Positions 12,379-14,313 of a stretch of DNA of 14,313 nt are shown here, piece by piece. This DNA is from JBGSYN01 sp041750975 (GTDB lineage Bacteria > Pseudomonadota > Alphaproteobacteria > Geminicoccales > Geminicoccaceae). Positions within the stretch are counted from its first letter, which is position 1. Each line of letters starts with the position of its first letter. A program made the position numbers and the translations under genes. Location of the stretch: the NCBI GenBank assembly GCA_041750975.1, contig JBGSYN010000063.1, positions 1 through 14,313 on the forward strand, written 5' to 3'. The notes under the pieces are model-generated. The model was not told where the DNA came from. It did no database searches and saw nothing but the letters and a program-made list of their open reading frames with translations.

Positions 12379-13807
12379 GATAGATCACTGTTGCCATCAG
12401 AAAAAATGTCAGCACGGCCATGATGTCGTTGCCGGTGGTGATGAACACGCCCGTGGCCATGGCCGGATCTATCCCGAAATGATCCAACACCAGCGGCACG
12501 GTGGCACCGATCGCCACCGCCAGCAGTACGACTATGGTGAGTGAGGCTCCAGCGGTGACGGCGAGACGCAATGGCGCCTCGACCTCGACGAATTGTGCCA
12601 TCGCAACGACCAGACAGCCGAGTACGCCGGCGACCAAGACACCATTAATGAGGCCGCCCAAAAGCTCCTTGCCGATGCGCCGGCGGACGTCACCGATCCA
12701 AAGCTGGCCGGCGGTGAGTGCCTGGACCGTCACGGTCGAGGCCTGAATGCCTGCATTGCCTGCCATTGACATGACGATCGGGATAAAGCTCGCGAGTACG
12801 GCCGCCTCGGCGAGTTCATCATCGAACGAGCCGACGACGAGGGCGGCAAGGCTCGAACCTGCCAGTCCCGCCAAGAGCCAAGGTATGCGCTGGCGTACCA
12901 TACGGTGCAAAGGCTGATCGGCGCGGGCATCCTTGGCGACGCCGCTCATCAGCTTGATGTCTTCCTCGGCCTCCTCGCGGATGACATCGTGGATCTCGTC
13001 CTGCGTCACCTGACCGACCATGCGGCCTGCCTCATCGATAACCGGAACGGCTGCGAGATCGTGAACCATGACGATCCTTGCCACGTCTTCCTGGTCCATG
13101 CCCTCCGGCACCGTGATGACATCACGCTGCATGATGTCGGCAATGACGGCTTGGCGTGGATTGAGCACGAGGTCGCTGGCGCGCAGACTGCCGAGAATAT
13201 GACGCTCGGCATCCAGCACATAGATCTGGTCGAGCGTCCGGATCTCGCCTGCATCCTGGCGCAGGTGCTCGATCACGCGAGCAACTGTCCAATCACGCGG
13301 CACGGCGATGAACGCCTTGGACATGAGTGCCCGGGCGGTCTCATCTTGTGTTTCCAGGCGACGGCTGATTTCGGTTGAATGGGAAAGACGCGGCAGCACC
13401 TCCCCGATGACCGGTTCCGGCAATTTTTCGAGCAGATCGGCGGCTTTCTCGGGCCCGAGGCTGTCGACCAACTCGCGCACGCGATTGATCGCTATCTCTT
13501 CCATCAACAGCGCGCCAAGATTGGGGTCCATTTCCTCAAGCACCCCGGCCGCCGGCAACGGCGACAGCCATTCATAAAGCGTACGCGCTCGTTTGAGCGG
13601 CAGATGGATGAGCAGTTGAACGACATCGACCGGGGCCCAGGGATCGACGATCTCCAGCACCCGCTCTCGCTCTCCGGTCTTAATCAGAGCGGCGATCAGC
13701 TTGACCGTCGGCTTATTCGATTTGCGAAGGTTGCCATGGCGGCTCCGATCCCAGCCGATCGAAGTGCCGGCAGCCCCGGATTCGGCAATTTCCATTCGAT
13801 TCCTCAC
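12371..13807 (-). CDS. mgtE: MgtE-type magnesium transporter
   Basis: A 478-residue protein with the complete MgtE layout: an N-terminal helical superfamily domain (about 35-160), two CBS domains (about 160-225 and 226-285; DLAAVPVIDEAGRMVGQVT is typical), a connecting plug-helix region with LMSGVAKD, and about five C-terminal membrane helices (310-478). FIPIVMSMAGNAGIQAST near 341-358 and DPAMATGVFITTGND near 447-461 are family pore motifs. Asp461 corresponds to the Mg2+-coordinating aspartate of characterised MgtE. It imports Mg2+ through the inner membrane, gated by cytoplasmic Mg2+ bound to the N and CBS domains. It starts at GTG with AGGAG 6 bases upstream; ATG four codons later, with GAGGA before it, is equally possible. 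I see no M-box riboswitch in the short leader. Confidence 0.95.
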   Translation of the reverse strand: MRNRMEIAESGAAGTSIGWDRSRHGNLRKSNKPTVKLIAALIKTGERERVLEIVDPWAPVDVVQLLIHLPLKRARTLYEWLSPLPAAGVLEEMDPNLGALLMEEIAINRVRELVDSLGPEKAADLLEKLPEPVIGEVLPRLSHSTEISRRLETQDETARALMSKAFIAVPRDWTVARVIEHLRQDAGEIRTLDQIYVLDAERHILGSLRASDLVLNPRQAVIADIMQRDVITVPEGMDQEDVARIVMVHDLAAVPVIDEAGRMVGQVTQDEIHDVIREEAEEDIKLMSGVAKDARADQPLHRMVRQRIPWLLAGLAGSSLAALVVGSFDDELAEAAVLASFIPIVMSMAGNAGIQASTVTVQALTAGQLWIGDVRRRIGKELLGGLINGVLVAGVLGCLVVAMAQFVEVEAPLRLAVTAGASLTIVVLLAVAIGATVPLVLDHFGIDPAMATGVFITTGNDIMAVLTFFLMATVIYLS

Positions 13808-13844
13808 TCATTTCTCCTAAAACTAATGCTTCTGTTCAGGAAGA

Positions 13845-13854
13845 GAGGGGAAGG
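13845..13854 (+). promoter_or_regulatory. Ribosome binding site for a TTG start
   Basis: The purine-rich GAGGGGAAGG has its GAGGGG core 7 bases before the TTG at 13858. It supports that start for the VOC protein, which has no in-frame ATG before its first beta strand. Confidence 0.55.
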
Positions 13855-13857
13855 ACA

Positions 13858-14280
13858 TTGGCTGACGACATTCCGAGCATCCTTTCGCACGTGTCCATAG
13901 GCACCAATGATTTCGAGCGGGCCGCAGCCTTCTACGATCGGGTCCTAGCCACACTAGATTGCAAACGTGTGATGGAGCATCCGGGTGCCATTGCCTGGGG
14001 CAAGCTCTACCCGGAGTTCTGGTTGCAGACACCTCTCGACGGAGCCCGCGCGGACACGGGTAACGGCACTCATTTCGGGTTTTTGGCGCCCGACAAAGCG
14101 AGCGTCGATGCCTTCCACGAGGCGGCGATCGATGCCGGTGCAAAGGATGACGGCGCACCGGGTCCGCGGCCGATCTATGGGGAGCCCTACTATGGCTGCT
14201 TCGTGCGCGATCTCGACGGCCACAAGATCGAGGCGACCTTTTGGGACCAGGAACTCGCACGCAAGCTCGGCATGGGATGA
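13858..14280 (+). CDS. VOC superfamily (glyoxalase/bleomycin-resistance fold) protein
   Basis: A 140-residue single-domain VOC protein built of two beta-alpha-beta-beta-beta modules. The first opens with LSHVSIGTNDFERAAAFYDRVL, the second with GTHFGFLAPDKASVDAFHEAA, followed by RDLDGHKIEATFWD. Likely divalent metal ligands are His11, His72 and Glu125, as in glyoxalase I-like members; a fourth ligand on the second strand is not obvious. Such proteins include lactoylglutathione lyases, isomerases, dioxygenases and thiol transferases, so the reaction is not assigned. The TTG start is chosen on its SD and on correct positioning of the first strand. It is divergent from mgtE with only 50 bases between start codons, so the two promoters must overlap each other or the opposite gene. 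Confidence 0.88.
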   Translation: MADDIPSILSHVSIGTNDFERAAAFYDRVLATLDCKRVMEHPGAIAWGKLYPEFWLQTPLDGARADTGNGTHFGFLAPDKASVDAFHEAAIDAGAKDDGAPGPRPIYGEPYYGCFVRDLDGHKIEATFWDQELARKLGMG

Positions 14281-14313
14281 AGGCCGACTAACGCAAAATA
14301 GCTACATCACGCC

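Noticed and set aside
12447..12495. The mgtE pore motif GVFITTGND looked like a degraded form of the common SGPF...D motif.
   Set aside because: Asp461 is kept, the protein is full length, and to my knowledge a GVF variant occurs in other proteobacterial MgtE proteins, so it is not evidence of a broken transporter.
1..14313. Search for mobile elements, attachment sites, tRNA/rRNA genes, CRISPR repeats, toxin-antitoxin or phage-defence genes.
   Set aside because: None seen on either strand. All long open frames belong to transport, metabolism, lipoprotein, MgtE or VOC families.

Overview
The window is a gene-dense, GC-rich stretch of what looks like an alphaproteobacterial chromosome. I infer this from GC-rich codon use, frequent GTG and TTG starts behind good Shine-Dalgarno (SD) sequences, Tat-type solute-binding proteins and the gene mix. 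No rRNA, tRNA, CRISPR array, insertion sequence or prophage gene is visible. I cannot name a species from sequence alone.

Left part (1-7984, all on the minus strand): a catabolic operon read leftward from about 8015. In order it encodes a Tat-exported solute-binding protein, two MalF/MalG-type permeases, a CUT1-type ATPase, a galactonate-dehydratase-like enolase-superfamily enzyme, an RraA/HMG-aldolase-like protein and a second enolase-superfamily enzyme. The start codon of a further gene sits at the very edge of the window. The logic suggests import of a sugar or sugar acid, dehydration of aldonate-type acids to 2-keto-3-deoxy acids, and possibly retro-aldol cleavage. The true substrate cannot be read from the sequence.

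Middle (7985-8195): a 211-bp divergent control region. It has a good minus-strand promoter (perfect TTGACA, 17-bp spacer) and several short repeats that could be operators. Rightward from it (8196-11433) runs a second, different ABC importer: two permeases and a Tat-type solute-binding protein, with no ATPase of its own. The single ATPase of the left operon is the obvious candidate to power both systems. A hairpin follows the second binding protein.

Right part (11434-14313): two adjacent paralogous small lipoproteins of a family I do not recognise (about half identical by hand alignment, with two cysteines at identical 60-residue spacing). Convergent with them is an MgtE-type magnesium transporter, and divergent from that, across 50 bp, is a small VOC/glyoxalase-fold protein. 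These four genes look like ordinary chromosomal neighbours, unrelated in function to the transport cluster.

No transcriptional regulator is encoded in the window, so any dedicated regulator of the divergent cluster must lie outside it. There is no gene-free stretch longer than 300 bases.
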